Shown: positions 15,323-22,921 of the stretch, in pieces
Numbering within the stretch: the stretch's first letter is position 1
How the letters are laid out: every line of letters starts with the position of its first letter
Assembly (NCBI GenBank): GCA_030917665.1
Contig: JAUPUH010000064.1
Coordinates: 1 to 32,633, forward strand
Direction of reading: 5' to 3'
DNA from: Patescibacteria group bacterium
Lineage (GTDB): Bacteria; Patescibacteriota; Minisyncoccia; Phycocordibacterales; PALSA-1337
Length of the DNA: 32,633 nt
Program-made: the position numbers and the translations under genes
Notes under the pieces: model-generated
What the model was told of the DNA's origin: nothing
The model's input: only the letters and a program-made list of their open reading frames with translations
The model's database searches: none

Positions 15323-16546
15323 CTACTTCAGACCTCTGTACAAGCGCCTGATGGTCTCGACTGCATGGATGACTGCTTCTTGTTTATCAGCAATCGCCTT
15401 TGCGGTATGATACCTGCCGTACCGAGCCATGTGAGCTCCACGTCCGATAAGTCGTCCAATCCTTTGGGGACTGATCTTCAAATCGACGTCGAGTAAATAG
15501 GCTGCGATGTAACGTGCTCGAGCAAACCGTGTGAGCGAACTTGAACTACTCAATTGTTTGGGGGTCAATCCGAACACCTGACAAACTATGAACACCAGCG
15601 TTTCTTCGTGGGTGTCCTGTATGATAGGCGTGAATTCCTTGAATTGAAGCTCATAGGGACGGTCCTTTGCAGCTTGTTTCCAAGTTTCTTTTTCGCGAGC
15701 AAACAGTGAGCCGATCTCGACTTGTTCTTCCACGCTCGGAAGCAATGGTGAAATGGGAATTGTTTCTCTAAATTTTCTCTCAAAAGCCTGGATGCGCTTC
15801 AAGAGTCTTTGGAGATGCTCTGGATTTGTTATTGGAGATTTCGCAACCTCCAACCTGTGCCAGATGTAATCAATGGCTTTCTGGGGAGTCGCCCAATTGA
15901 CTCGCCATTTCTCGGCAAGCTGCCGAAATGAAAGCTTTGTGCGGCCGTTGAGACCGAAAAAGCCTTCGAAGAACTCCATGTCCCTCTGCCGATTCGACAG
16001 CGGAATGACCCGAAGTAATCCGAGCATAACAGCAATCGGATCAGCAAGTTGTGAGAGCAATGATCGTGCGACCAAAAACTCTTGTGGTGACAAGGGCGGC
16101 TGGCTTTCTTCCCTGTCCCGCATCCTCTTCTTCGCATCATCAACGACAGTTTTCACTGCCACCGTGAAGGCTTGGAGATTTGACCGGACTTGAGAGTTCT
16201 GCACCTTTTCTAAGGCACGGGCCATTTTTGAGACCATATCCTCGTTAGCTCGTACCCGTTGCCGGAAACGAGCCAATACCTTTCGAACACGACGCGAAAA
16301 GTACGCAAAGAAAGATCGTCCTCGATTTTCATAGGGAAACAAATTGCTTCCAGTATGTAATTCATGAACAAACTCATCAACCAAAATTGCTCTGTGTATC
16401 GGCAATGCCTTCTCACAGTTTGGAATGATTTTTTGAGCGACAATGCTCCTGATCACCTCTGGTTCCACAACGCCCGGGAAAGCGTTGAGGAAAATCAATC
16501 TTCCGTGCAGGGCGATTGTCTCGCCTACAATTCGATTAGTTTCCAT
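15323..16546 (-). CDS. Sigma-like protein with a DnaA domain IV-like C terminus
   Basis: 407 aa from the ATG at 16546, which has GGAGG at ideal spacing; an upstream in-frame start at 16606 lies at the predicted transcription start. Residues 75-115 (RSFFAYFSRRVRKVLARFRQ) are basic and helical and loosely recall sigma region 2. Residues about 180-232 (IPLSNRQRDMEFFEGFFGLN, then LSFRQLAEKWRVNWATPQKA) closely follow the sigma-70 region 4 helix-turn-helix. Residues 306-405 (LVFIVCQVFGLTPKQL, RFARARYIAAYLL, ISPQRIGRLIGRGAHMARYG) follow the order of DnaA domain IV, the origin-box-binding module. No AAA+ domain is present. Both assignments are motif-based inference. It probably binds DNA, either as a transcription regulator or a replication-linked factor. 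G+C is high and Arg codons mixed, unlike typA next door. Confidence 0.75.
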   Translation of the reverse strand: METNRIVGETIALHGRLIFLNAFPGVVEPEVIRSIVAQKIIPNCEKALPIHRAILVDEFVHELHTGSNLFPYENRGRSFFAYFSRRVRKVLARFRQRVRANEDMVSKMARALEKVQNSQVRSNLQAFTVAVKTVVDDAKKRMRDREESQPPLSPQEFLVARSLLSQLADPIAVMLGLLRVIPLSNRQRDMEFFEGFFGLNGRTKLSFRQLAEKWRVNWATPQKAIDYIWHRLEVAKSPITNPEHLQRLLKRIQAFERKFRETIPISPLLPSVEEQVEIGSLFAREKETWKQAAKDRPYELQFKEFTPIIQDTHEETLVFIVCQVFGLTPKQLSSSSSLTRFARARYIAAYLLDVDLKISPQRIGRLIGRGAHMARYGRYHTAKAIADKQEAVIHAVETIRRLYRGLK

Positions 16547-16610
16547 CGTAACCTCCTGGGTTAGTTTGTTTTCGGTTGCACTCTTTAAACAACAAAGAGC
16601 ATTCACTTTG

Positions 16611-16640
16611 ATGGTATCACCGTCCTATAGCTAGGGTCAA
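16611..16640 (-). promoter_or_regulatory. Promoter of the sigma/DnaA-IV-like gene
   Basis: On the minus strand TTGACC (16640-16635), 18 bases, TACCAT (16616-16611) with a TG one base upstream (extended -10). The leader is about 58 nt and carries GGAGG before the ATG. Confidence 0.6.
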
Positions 16641-16661
16641 TTTGACATTATTCCCAATGCG

Positions 16662-17084
16662 TTATGATAAATTTACGACTTTATTACGTGGTCTCATAAA
16701 CAACCAGGTACCGAAGATAAAACCGGCAAACTGCACTAACATTTGTTTTATACCGCCAAACATAAAAATTTCAGAGATAAACGGGATGTAGATAGGAACA
16801 AAGTTTAAAAGAAAAAACACCATAATTAAAATACTGCTACGCAACCATACAGCATGAGTCTGTTCCTTATTCAAATTACTCCACAGAGTAATAATCCCCG
16901 AAGACAGGGATGCTCCAATAAAACAAATAAGGTAAGCGTGGGCGAAAAAAATAATATTCACAAAAACAGAGGGTGGATTTATATCACCCACACCCATCGC
17001 CACAAATCCAACAAAAAAATTCCAAGCTGAAATTATTACTGAAAAAATTATTAAATGAAGCACCACATACAGCCACTTATTCAT
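16662..17084 (-). CDS. Small integral membrane protein
   Basis: 140 aa from the ATG at 17084, with four hydrophobic helices at about residues 4-26 (VVLHLIIFSVIISAWNFFVG), 38-60 (VNIIFFAHAYLICFIGASL), 80-100 (ILIMVFFLLNFVPIYIPF) and 108-130 (LVQFAGFIFGTWLFM). The C terminus is basic. No family recognised. The start is chosen because a consensus-like TATACT (17092-17097) ends seven bases before it. The earlier in-frame ATG at 17108 would lie upstream of that -10. The gene belongs to the AT-rich native class and follows the PH/AlbA_2 gene on the same strand. Confidence 0.75.
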   Translation of the reverse strand: MNKWLYVVLHLIIFSVIISAWNFFVGFVAMGVGDINPPSVFVNIIFFAHAYLICFIGASLSSGIITLWSNLNKEQTHAVWLRSSILIMVFFLLNFVPIYIPFISEIFMFGGIKQMLVQFAGFIFGTWLFMRPRNKVVNLS

Positions 17085-17123
17085 AGAATAAAGTATAGCA
17101 TGACTCAATCCCCGTGTAAGTAA

Positions 17124-18095
17124 TCACCAATGTGTTTTGATGTACTCAGAAGCTTCACTCATGGAATATGGCTGAGTTGAGTTCCCTACACGCACATAGA
17201 AATCCTCTTTTTTATCTCCATTATGTAAATATGCTGGCTTATGCCCTTCCCGAACTATAACAAGACAAATATCCTTTCCGTCTATAGTTTCGAAACTCGT
17301 ACTTACGTATTTTGTGAATGTCATGCCGATCATTGTCTTTATAAGCATAGTGATATGATTCTCAAAACCATCACGATTTTTCTTGGGCAAAGTCTTATAG
17401 TCATTTTCAAGTCCTACAACCCTTCCATCATCGTTAACACCTATAATAAGCGTTCCACCGTCTGCATTGAGAAAGCCGACAATCGTCTTTGTAATCATCT
17501 TTTCAAGCTCTTTGCTGATCTCACCCTTTTTCGCATCATAGCGCATTGTCTCTTTAAACTCGACAAAAAGTCCTTCACCCTTTTCTATGAGAATCTTTGG
17601 ATCGCGTGTAAGAAGACGTCCAGAACTACTATGCGCTAATTGCTTAATGACGTGCACATGCTCGTCGTAGTTTGAAACATTCTTTATCTTAGTCACCCGA
17701 CCATTACTATGCTCTAGAATGATGGTTGCATGATACATCATACGACTTATCGGACTTTGATATATCTCAACTGAAGCAACATCAGAGAGACTGACTGATT
17801 TCTTTCGGCGAAATATGAGACCTGATTTTCTAACAATCTCCTTTTCATGAATCTCGAAGCGTGCGAAATACCAGTCCAGAAACAGAATTGTTATGTACAC
17901 GAGCTGAAAACCTGAAAATGCAATCACTTCAAATATATCGAAACGGATAAATGCATGAAAATTAAGACTTTTATAAAGAAGCTCATAATTACCGAGGAAA
18001 GATATCGCGAAGAAAAACAGCGAAGCGATTATTTCCATTGTTAAGACGTTTCTCACGAAGACAAGCGGGCCTTCCTTTATGATGATTCGTCTCAT
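17124..18095 (-). CDS. Membrane PH-like domain protein with AlbA_2 (Schlafen-type) domain
   Basis: 323 aa. Two membrane helices (about 18-36 and 53-75) lead into a bacterial PH-like domain (about 78-150: FEIHEKEIVRKSGLIFRRKK, SVSLSDVASVEIYQSPISRM) of the YdbS/bPH2 sort. The second half (about 170-323) is an AlbA_2/AAA_4 domain: GLFVEFKETMRYD, then IVGFLNADGGTLIIGVNDDG and YVRVGNSTQPYSMSEASEYI, all typical. AlbA_2 domains occur in Schlafen proteins and many bacterial regulators and have been linked to nucleic-acid binding or cleavage; the exact role here is unknown. Tethering such a domain to the membrane through a PH-like module is unusual. A TATGAT box ends six bases before the ATG, inside the intergenic space after truB. 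Confidence 0.85.
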   Translation of the reverse strand: MRRIIIKEGPLVFVRNVLTMEIIASLFFFAISFLGNYELLYKSLNFHAFIRFDIFEVIAFSGFQLVYITILFLDWYFARFEIHEKEIVRKSGLIFRRKKSVSLSDVASVEIYQSPISRMMYHATIILEHSNGRVTKIKNVSNYDEHVHVIKQLAHSSSGRLLTRDPKILIEKGEGLFVEFKETMRYDAKKGEISKELEKMITKTIVGFLNADGGTLIIGVNDDGRVVGLENDYKTLPKKNRDGFENHITMLIKTMIGMTFTKYVSTSFETIDGKDICLVIVREGHKPAYLHNGDKKEDFYVRVGNSTQPYSMSEASEYIKTHW

Positions 18096-18113
18096 GTTCC
18101 CATCATACCACAG

Positions 18114-18806
18114 CTAAATTTTGTAGCCATTTATTCGGGTTCTTTTTATTGAATAAGCCATTGCTGGAATACCTGCGTCAATACCGATTCTGTTTGCGAG
18201 AGAACGCATATAGGTTCCGCTTGAGCATGCAACCTTCAATTTAATAATTATGAATCGTGTTGTTGCGAATTTTTCTCCGAATTCTCTCCATTTTGTGGAT
18301 ATCTCTTCTTGGCGGAAATCGCCTGTCACTTTTTTTATGTTTTCCAAAATAGTTTCTGAAATTCTTTGTCCGGAAAGAGCCTTTGAGCCGATTTGTTCAA
18401 TCAAAAAAATCTCAACGTCTTTGGTCGGCATTTCATCAGGTACTTCTCTCATTGCTAAAACCTTCGAAGAATACTTCGGATATTCCTGAGTAAACTTCCC
18501 TTTATATTTATCAAAATTTATAGCATCAAAATCTTTCTTTTCTGAGCTTTCAATCAATCCGAGCTGGTCATAGGTATCCGTTGAAACACCGAAGAGAACT
18601 TCGACTTCATACTCTTTATCCATTTTGAGATATCTTTCTTTGTCTTTACAATCCTCTCCAGCAAGAATAATAAGAAGGCCCTCTGCCATCGGATCAAGCC
18701 GTCCGGCATAGGTCATAGGAATATCTTTCGGTTTTCCGTATTCAGCACGAATCCTCTCAAGACATTCGAGGGGTGTCTCCCCTATATTTTTGTAGGATAA
18801 GTACAT
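18114..18806 (-). CDS. truB: tRNA pseudouridine(55) synthase TruB, short form
   Basis: 230 aa. It converts U55 of the tRNA T-loop to pseudouridine. The catalytic motif is YAGRLDPMAEGLLII with Asp38 as nucleophile. KEYEVEVLFGVSTDTYDQLG is the family's second motif, and CSSGTYMRSLANRIG is the RNA-binding motif near the end. The PUA domain seen at the C terminus of longer TruB proteins is missing. A charged insert (about 95-165) is less conserved. A TAATAC sequence ends six bases before the ATG. The gene diverges from the predicted small RNA upstream of hisS. Confidence 0.92.
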   Translation of the reverse strand: MYLSYKNIGETPLECLERIRAEYGKPKDIPMTYAGRLDPMAEGLLIILAGEDCKDKERYLKMDKEYEVEVLFGVSTDTYDQLGLIESSEKKDFDAINFDKYKGKFTQEYPKYSSKVLAMREVPDEMPTKDVEIFLIEQIGSKALSGQRISETILENIKKVTGDFRQEEISTKWREFGEKFATTRFIIIKLKVACSSGTYMRSLANRIGIDAGIPAMAYSIKRTRINGYKI

Positions 18807-18807
18807 A

Positions 18808-18836
18808 TTGTTGTATTAGTGAATGTACTATATCAT
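18808..18836 (+). promoter_or_regulatory. Promoter of the predicted small RNA
   Basis: TTGTTG at 18808-18813, 17 bases, TATCAT at 18831-18836. The predicted start near 18843 coincides with the first paired base of the folded RNA. Confidence 0.5.
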
Positions 18837-18842
18837 AGTACA

Positions 18843-18992
18843 TGAGTCTGTTGCCTGTTCTTACATACTGGTTGTTTATTCAACAAGATTCCCGAGTTGC
18901 AATCTTCAAGAGTCTTGCGATCAGTATTTGAATCCTATAGCAGATCCCCTCGATACACCGTTGCCCTTACGAGCGGTGTATCCTTCTTTTTT
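18843..18992 (+). ncRNA. Predicted small RNA with 6S-like outline
   Basis: No reading frame in this gap looks real, yet it has a promoter-like pair and a strong terminator, giving a transcript of about 150 nt. Within it ATACTG (18865-18870) pairs with CAGTAT (18922-18927), and GAG-TCTG at the 5' end (18844-18850) pairs with CAGA and CTC (18941-18951). Between these two helices lies a large, nearly symmetric internal loop (about 14 and 13 nt). The apical part can form AAGATT with AATCTT. A long hairpin with a central bubble is the outline of 6S RNA. This is hand-folded and the identity is tentative; an unrelated regulatory RNA or a hisS leader are alternatives. Confidence 0.45.
18952..18992 (+). 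terminator. Intrinsic terminator upstream of hisS
   Basis: GATACACCG (18952-18960) pairs perfectly with CGGTGTATC (18974-18982), followed by CTTCTTTTTTT. No gene precedes it on this strand, which implies a short non-coding transcript. Confidence 0.88.
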
Positions 18993-19019
18993 TGTAAAAT
19001 CTTCTACATTTGCTACAAT
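18992..19019 (+). promoter_or_regulatory. hisS promoter
   Basis: TTGTAA at 18992-18997, 16 bases, TACAAT at 19014-19019 with a TG one base upstream (extended -10). Eight bases separate it from the ATG, so the message is leaderless or nearly so. Confidence 0.65.
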
Positions 19020-19027
19020 GAGTACCT

Positions 19028-20320
19028 ATGAGTAAAAAACTATCGACTGAAGCCTATAAGGGCGTCCGGGACTTCTATCCTGAGGACATGGCCGTTCAGA
19101 ACCAAATCTTCACTATTTGGCGGAATGTTGCAGAAAAATTCGGTTATCAAGAATACAATGCTTCTGTACTTGAACCTGCTGATCTCTATCGAGCAAAATC
19201 AGGAGAGGAAATCGTCAATGACCAGACGTACACATTTACAGATCGAGGAGAACGTGAAGTCACCCTAAGACCTGAAATCACCCCGACTGTCGCTCGTATG
19301 GTTGCTGCGCGAAAGCGAGAGCTCGGCTATCCTCTTCGATGGTACTCAATTCCGAACCTTTTCCGCTACGAACAACCACAACGTGGACGTATCCGTGAAT
19401 TCTGGCAACTCAATGTCGATATTTTTGGTGTGGATAGTCTCCAGGCTGAAATTGAGACTATTCAAATGGCGTATGAAATCACAAAAGCCTATGGTCTCAC
19501 TGATGCAGATTTTGAAATCCGAATAAGTAGCAGAAAAATTCTCAACCATATTACCCAGACCCTCTTCGGTCTTGATTTTGAAAAATCACAAAAGCTTCTG
19601 AAATTAACTGACAAGAAGAACAAGCTTCCTACTGACGTCTTTACTGCTACAGCTGAAGGAATTCTTGGCGATGTGCCTGAGGGTAAAAAAATAAAGCAAT
19701 TCCTTACCCTTCTCAATTCGCAGAATTTCGAGGAGTTCACACAGAATCTCCAACAAAGCGCTGAAGAACATGAGGGGATAAGAGAAACAAGAGAGGTGCT
19801 CCAGGCCCTCGAGAAACTTGGCATTACAAATGCTCGGTTTGATCAAACACTTGTTCGCGGTTCTGACTATTACACAGGTATCATCTTTGAAGTTTTCGAT
19901 AAAAATCCCTTGAACCGAAGGTCTGTTTTTGGTGGTGGACGTTACGACGACCTTCTCGATCTTTTCGGTGGTGAAAAAGTTCCTGCAGTTGGGTTTGGGG
20001 CTGGTGATGTTATTGCCCGAGATCTTCTTGAAACATACGGCAAAATTGTAAAACCTGAATCCTCTTTCCCTGCCGACATCTATATCTGCCTCATGAACAA
20101 GGAAGTTGCTGAATACGCTCAGGACGTCGCTCAAGCACTACGTGGAAAAGGAAAACGAGTAGCCCTCGACTATTCTTTCAGGAAAATTGGGGATCAGATC
20201 AAGAACGCGAACAAAATACACATTCCTAATATCATTTGTATCGGTGAAGAAGAAGTAAAAACAGGAAATCTCAAGATTAAGAATCTAGCGACAGGAAACG
20301 AAGAATCTTATAAGCTCTAG
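19028..20320 (+). CDS. hisS: Histidine--tRNA ligase
   Basis: 430-aa class II aminoacyl-tRNA synthetase that charges tRNA-His. The start GVRDFYPEDMAVQNQIF and motif 1 region are typical. Motif 2 is LRWYSIPNLFRYEQPQRGRI followed by REFWQLNVDIFG. The histidine-binding loop is LVRGSDYYTGIIFEVFD, and motif 3 is GGGRYDDLLDLF with VPAVGFGAGDVI. The C-terminal anticodon-binding domain begins near ADIYICLMNKEVAEYAQDVA. Length is normal. Like typA it favours CGA for arginine. The DEDD exonuclease gene follows 15 bases later and is probably co-transcribed. Confidence 0.97.
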   Translation: MSKKLSTEAYKGVRDFYPEDMAVQNQIFTIWRNVAEKFGYQEYNASVLEPADLYRAKSGEEIVNDQTYTFTDRGEREVTLRPEITPTVARMVAARKRELGYPLRWYSIPNLFRYEQPQRGRIREFWQLNVDIFGVDSLQAEIETIQMAYEITKAYGLTDADFEIRISSRKILNHITQTLFGLDFEKSQKLLKLTDKKNKLPTDVFTATAEGILGDVPEGKKIKQFLTLLNSQNFEEFTQNLQQSAEEHEGIRETREVLQALEKLGITNARFDQTLVRGSDYYTGIIFEVFDKNPLNRRSVFGGGRYDDLLDLFGGEKVPAVGFGAGDVIARDLLETYGKIVKPESSFPADIYICLMNKEVAEYAQDVAQALRGKGKRVALDYSFRKIGDQIKNANKIHIPNIICIGEEEVKTGNLKIKNLATGNEESYKL

Positions 20321-20335
20321 ACGACTCTGAGATAT

Positions 20336-20920
20336 ATGAGAAAAATAACTTTCGATATTGAAACACGGAATACTTTTCAAGATGTCGGCTCGACAGAGTC
20401 TTCTGCTCTTGATATTTCAGTCGTTTGTATTCATGATTCTTTGACTGACGAGTATTCAAGCTACCTCCAGGAGGATTTACCTAAACTTTGGCCGATCATC
20501 GAGCAGGCAGATATGCTCATCACATTTAATGGTGATCATTTCGACATTCCTCTTTTGAATAAATATTACTCTGGTGATCTAACAAAAATAAAAAGCTTGG
20601 ATCTTCTTGTGGAAGTACGAAACTCACTTGGGCGACGCATCAAGCTCGACACATTAGCCGAAGCGACACTTGGAAAGAACAAAAGCGGGCACGGACTTGA
20701 CGCTATCACCTGGTGGCAGCAAGGAGAAATCGAAAAGATCATCAAATACTGTATTGAGGATGTAAAGATTACAAAAGAAATTTACGAATATGCATTAAAA
20801 AATGGAAAGCTCAAGTATAAAGATCTTGGTGCAGGTGGAACTATTCGTGATATCAAACTTGATACATCAAAATGGGAAACAAAGAACGAAAGTTCAATGA
20901 CTTTCACGCTTCCTTTCTAA
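20336..20920 (+). CDS. DEDD-type 3'-5' exonuclease (RNase H-like, YprB type)
   Basis: 194 aa. The exonuclease I motif is FDIET (Asp7, Glu9), motif II is ITFNGDHFDIPLL (Asp70), and motif III is KYCIEDVKITKEIYEY (Asp142), which together give the four acidic metal ligands of the DEDD superfamily. The order and spacing match the RNase_H_2/YprB-like group rather than DnaQ. No polymerase or helicase domain is attached. It may degrade DNA or RNA ends; the substrate is not deducible. The gene follows hisS closely with no promoter seen, and ends seven bases before the convergent MFS gene. Confidence 0.85.
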   Translation: MRKITFDIETRNTFQDVGSTESSALDISVVCIHDSLTDEYSSYLQEDLPKLWPIIEQADMLITFNGDHFDIPLLNKYYSGDLTKIKSLDLLVEVRNSLGRRIKLDTLAEATLGKNKSGHGLDAITWWQQGEIEKIIKYCIEDVKITKEIYEYALKNGKLKYKDLGAGGTIRDIKLDTSKWETKNESSMTFTLPF

Positions 20921-20927
20921 TATTGAG

Positions 20928-22127
20928 CTAGGCAATATTTCTTCCAACCTTTGAACTAATGAAGAAGAGTATAAGTCCAAAGACTACGAGTGTAATAGAA
21001 ATGAACAGCGCGGTTATCGACCCTACATACTGCCAGAGAAAACCTCCCATGATTCCGGCAAACATAACACCAAACCCGATAACTGCATTAAAAACGCCGT
21101 AAGCTGTTCCTCTTTCAGATTCAGGGGTCGCTTTTGCAACGAACGCGCGCTGCGTTGAATCTGTACATGCGGAGAAGATTCCGAGTGTGATAAATGCAAT
21201 GACGAGTGTCGGAATAGTTTGCGAAAGCGCAAACATAAGATACGAAAGCATGAGAAGCATATAACCGAAAACCAGCACGCGTGCCGTACCGACCCCGTCG
21301 CTCAATTTTCCGGCTCCATATGAAAATATGGTAAATGAAATTCCGTAAACCATATAGAAAAGTGGAATAGAAGCGACTGTCAGACCAATCGAAAGAGCAG
21401 AAAGGAGGAGTACTGCTGTGGGCAAGCTACCGACTGAGAGAATAAAAATGGATATGAGATATATCCTGAAACGCTTCGGAAGGAGCTTGATTGCATTGAA
21501 TGAAAACTTTTTTGAACCACTGAGCACTGGGGCAATGAAAACATCTTTCACAAAAAAAACCGTAACGACAGAGAGAAGACCTATAACGAATGCAGTCATA
21601 AAGACTGTACTGAAGGCTCCTGGCCACTCTTTAAGGATAAGAAAAGCTGTGAGTGGTCCGAGAATTCCTCCCACCGTATCCATTGCTCTGTGATAACCAA
21701 ATGACCTCCCTATTTCGTGCGGTTCTGAAGAAACGGAAATAATAACATCACGAGGGGCTTCACGAATACCCTTCCCAACACGATCTATAACGCGCAGACC
21801 CAGTACACCAGCTACGCCACCCATAAAGATATAAAACGGCCGGACTGCAACTGACATGGCATAACCTACGAAAATAAATATTCTTCTTTTACGAATCTTG
21901 TCCGACAATTGGCCAGAATAAATCTTAAGAATATTTGCTGCACCATCAGCAATACCCTCGACAAGACCAAGTGATGCTGCTCCCGATTTCAACACCGAGG
22001 TAAAGAAGGCAGGAAATGATGAAAGTATCATTTCATTCGAAAAGTCATTGAAGAAGCTCGTAAGGCCGAGCATAAAGATGTTCTTGTTCAATCCGAAAAT
22101 CTTTTTTTGCTGCTGCACCGGAGGCAT
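20928..22127 (-). CDS. Major facilitator superfamily transporter
   Basis: A 399-aa membrane protein with about 12 hydrophobic helices. The loop after helix 2 reads YSGQLSDKIRKRRIF, the MFS signature position (compare G-x-L-a-D-r-x-G-r-k). The later DRVGKGIREAPRDVIISVSS stretch is characteristic of a group of MFS permeases common in environmental genomes and CPR bacteria. The second-half equivalent is YGAGKLSDGVGTARVLVFG. The substrate is unknown. The ATG at 22127 (MPPVQQQKK) is preferred over the one at 22145 because a TATACT box (22136-22141) lies eight bases upstream of it and would fall inside the longer frame. It diverges from the 186-aa gene. Confidence 0.9.
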   Translation of the reverse strand: MPPVQQQKKIFGLNKNIFMLGLTSFFNDFSNEMILSSFPAFFTSVLKSGAASLGLVEGIADGAANILKIYSGQLSDKIRKRRIFIFVGYAMSVAVRPFYIFMGGVAGVLGLRVIDRVGKGIREAPRDVIISVSSEPHEIGRSFGYHRAMDTVGGILGPLTAFLILKEWPGAFSTVFMTAFVIGLLSVVTVFFVKDVFIAPVLSGSKKFSFNAIKLLPKRFRIYLISIFILSVGSLPTAVLLLSALSIGLTVASIPLFYMVYGISFTIFSYGAGKLSDGVGTARVLVFGYMLLMLSYLMFALSQTIPTLVIAFITLGIFSACTDSTQRAFVAKATPESERGTAYGVFNAVIGFGVMFAGIMGGFLWQYVGSITALFISITLVVFGLILFFISSKVGRNIA

Positions 22128-22148
22128 ATCCGAAAAGTATACCATGGA

Positions 22149-22177
22149 TTGACATATCGAATAAAGTACTATATATT
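22149..22177 (+). promoter_or_regulatory. Promoter of the 186-aa gene
   Basis: A consensus TTGACA at 22149-22154, 17 bases, TATATT at 22172-22177. The leader is about 67 nt. It lies back to back with the TATACT box of the MFS gene. Confidence 0.8.
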
Positions 22178-22250
22178 TTGAACTGAATAAATTTCAGTTG
22201 CGGATGCAGCTGATACGCACAAATAAACCCCAAAGCAGAATACCCCAGTT

Positions 22251-22811
22251 ATGACAACATTGATCAATACTCCTTACGGAATCTTCGAACCTGAAGACGC
22301 ACTCGCGGAGTTGTATGCAGCAAAAAGCTGGACCGCAGCCCAACTCGTCGCCGTGCTTGATGAGTTCTGGGCAAAGGCCCGAGATTGCGCGCGTCGCGCG
22401 AGTCTCTACATCGTCAATATGACGAATCTTGATTACCCGAAGAGAGTCATCTCGCGGGCGAAAGCTCTCATGCGGCTGTTTTCAAGGCCACAGACGAAAA
22501 GCCCTCGGCAGCGCTATGCGCATATCGAGAAGATGCTTCAGGAAGTTACTGCTCAAGCCGGCAAGCCTGTTGCGCTCAAACTCAGCTTCACCGGTGTGGT
22601 GAAAAAAGCTGACCTCGAAACTCTCCTCAACAACCATTGCGTCAGTCTTAGCTCGAAAGCAGAGCGGACTCGGCTTTTCCGGTTGGCCTCGATTAACCCT
22701 AACTTCGACGGCAAGGAAATCTCGGTCAAGGTCTCTCTCACGAACGCTTACGAAGCTTGGTCCCTTACCCACGCCATGCTCAAGCTCGTTCACGATGTCA
22801 AAGTTGTTTAA
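22251..22811 (+). CDS. Hypothetical protein, 186 aa
   Basis: No family recognised. The protein is soluble, basic and mostly helical. The N-terminal half has AAQLVAVLDEFWAKARDCAR and a basic stretch RVISRAKALMRLFSRPQTKS. The middle (about 100-125: AGKPVALKLSFTGVVKKADL) and end (GKEISVKVSLTNAYEAWSLT) each combine a beta strand with a helix and may be two copies of one small alpha/beta unit. G+C is high and Arg codons are mixed. A strong promoter, a leader of about 67 nt and a dedicated terminator frame the gene, as in the other cassette genes. No Shine-Dalgarno is evident. Confidence 0.75.
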   Translation: MTTLINTPYGIFEPEDALAELYAAKSWTAAQLVAVLDEFWAKARDCARRASLYIVNMTNLDYPKRVISRAKALMRLFSRPQTKSPRQRYAHIEKMLQEVTAQAGKPVALKLSFTGVVKKADLETLLNNHCVSLSSKAERTRLFRLASINPNFDGKEISVKVSLTNAYEAWSLTHAMLKLVHDVKVV

Positions 22812-22843
22812 CCCAACCCCGATGGAGTATTAAAATTTCACGA

Positions 22844-22879
22844 AGTCCTGTTGCGCACGCGGCAGGACTTTTCTTTTGT
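22844..22879 (+). terminator. Intrinsic terminator of the 186-aa gene
   Basis: AAGTCCTG (22844-22851) pairs with CAGGACTT (22864-22871), followed by TTCTTTTGT. Confidence 0.9.
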
Positions 22880-22912
22880 AAAAGAAAGTGCCTTTGGTTT
22901 CCCAAAGGCACT
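22870..22912 (-). terminator. Intrinsic terminator of the 637-aa gene
   Basis: On the minus strand a perfect 11-bp stem with a GAAA tetraloop (22912-22902 with 22897-22887), then TTTCTTTTAC. Its T-tract is the complement of the tract used by the opposing terminator; the shared spacer TTTCTTTTGTAAAAGAAA is palindromic. Confidence 0.92.
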
Positions 22913-22921
22913 CAGTGAATG

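Noticed and set aside
15829..16193. Frames of about 105 aa on both strands within the sigma/DnaA-IV-like gene
   Set aside because: Shadows in a G+C-rich coding region; the main frame has a strong Shine-Dalgarno, promoter and terminator.
17241..17639. 132-aa plus-strand frame
   Set aside because: Antisense to the AlbA_2 domain, which is clearly recognisable on the other strand.
18823..19035. 70-aa plus-strand frame before hisS
   Set aside because: It runs through a terminator and the hisS promoter; a small RNA is a better explanation.
19604..20134. 176-aa minus-strand frame
   Set aside because: Antisense to hisS catalytic and anticodon-binding regions; no signals of its own.
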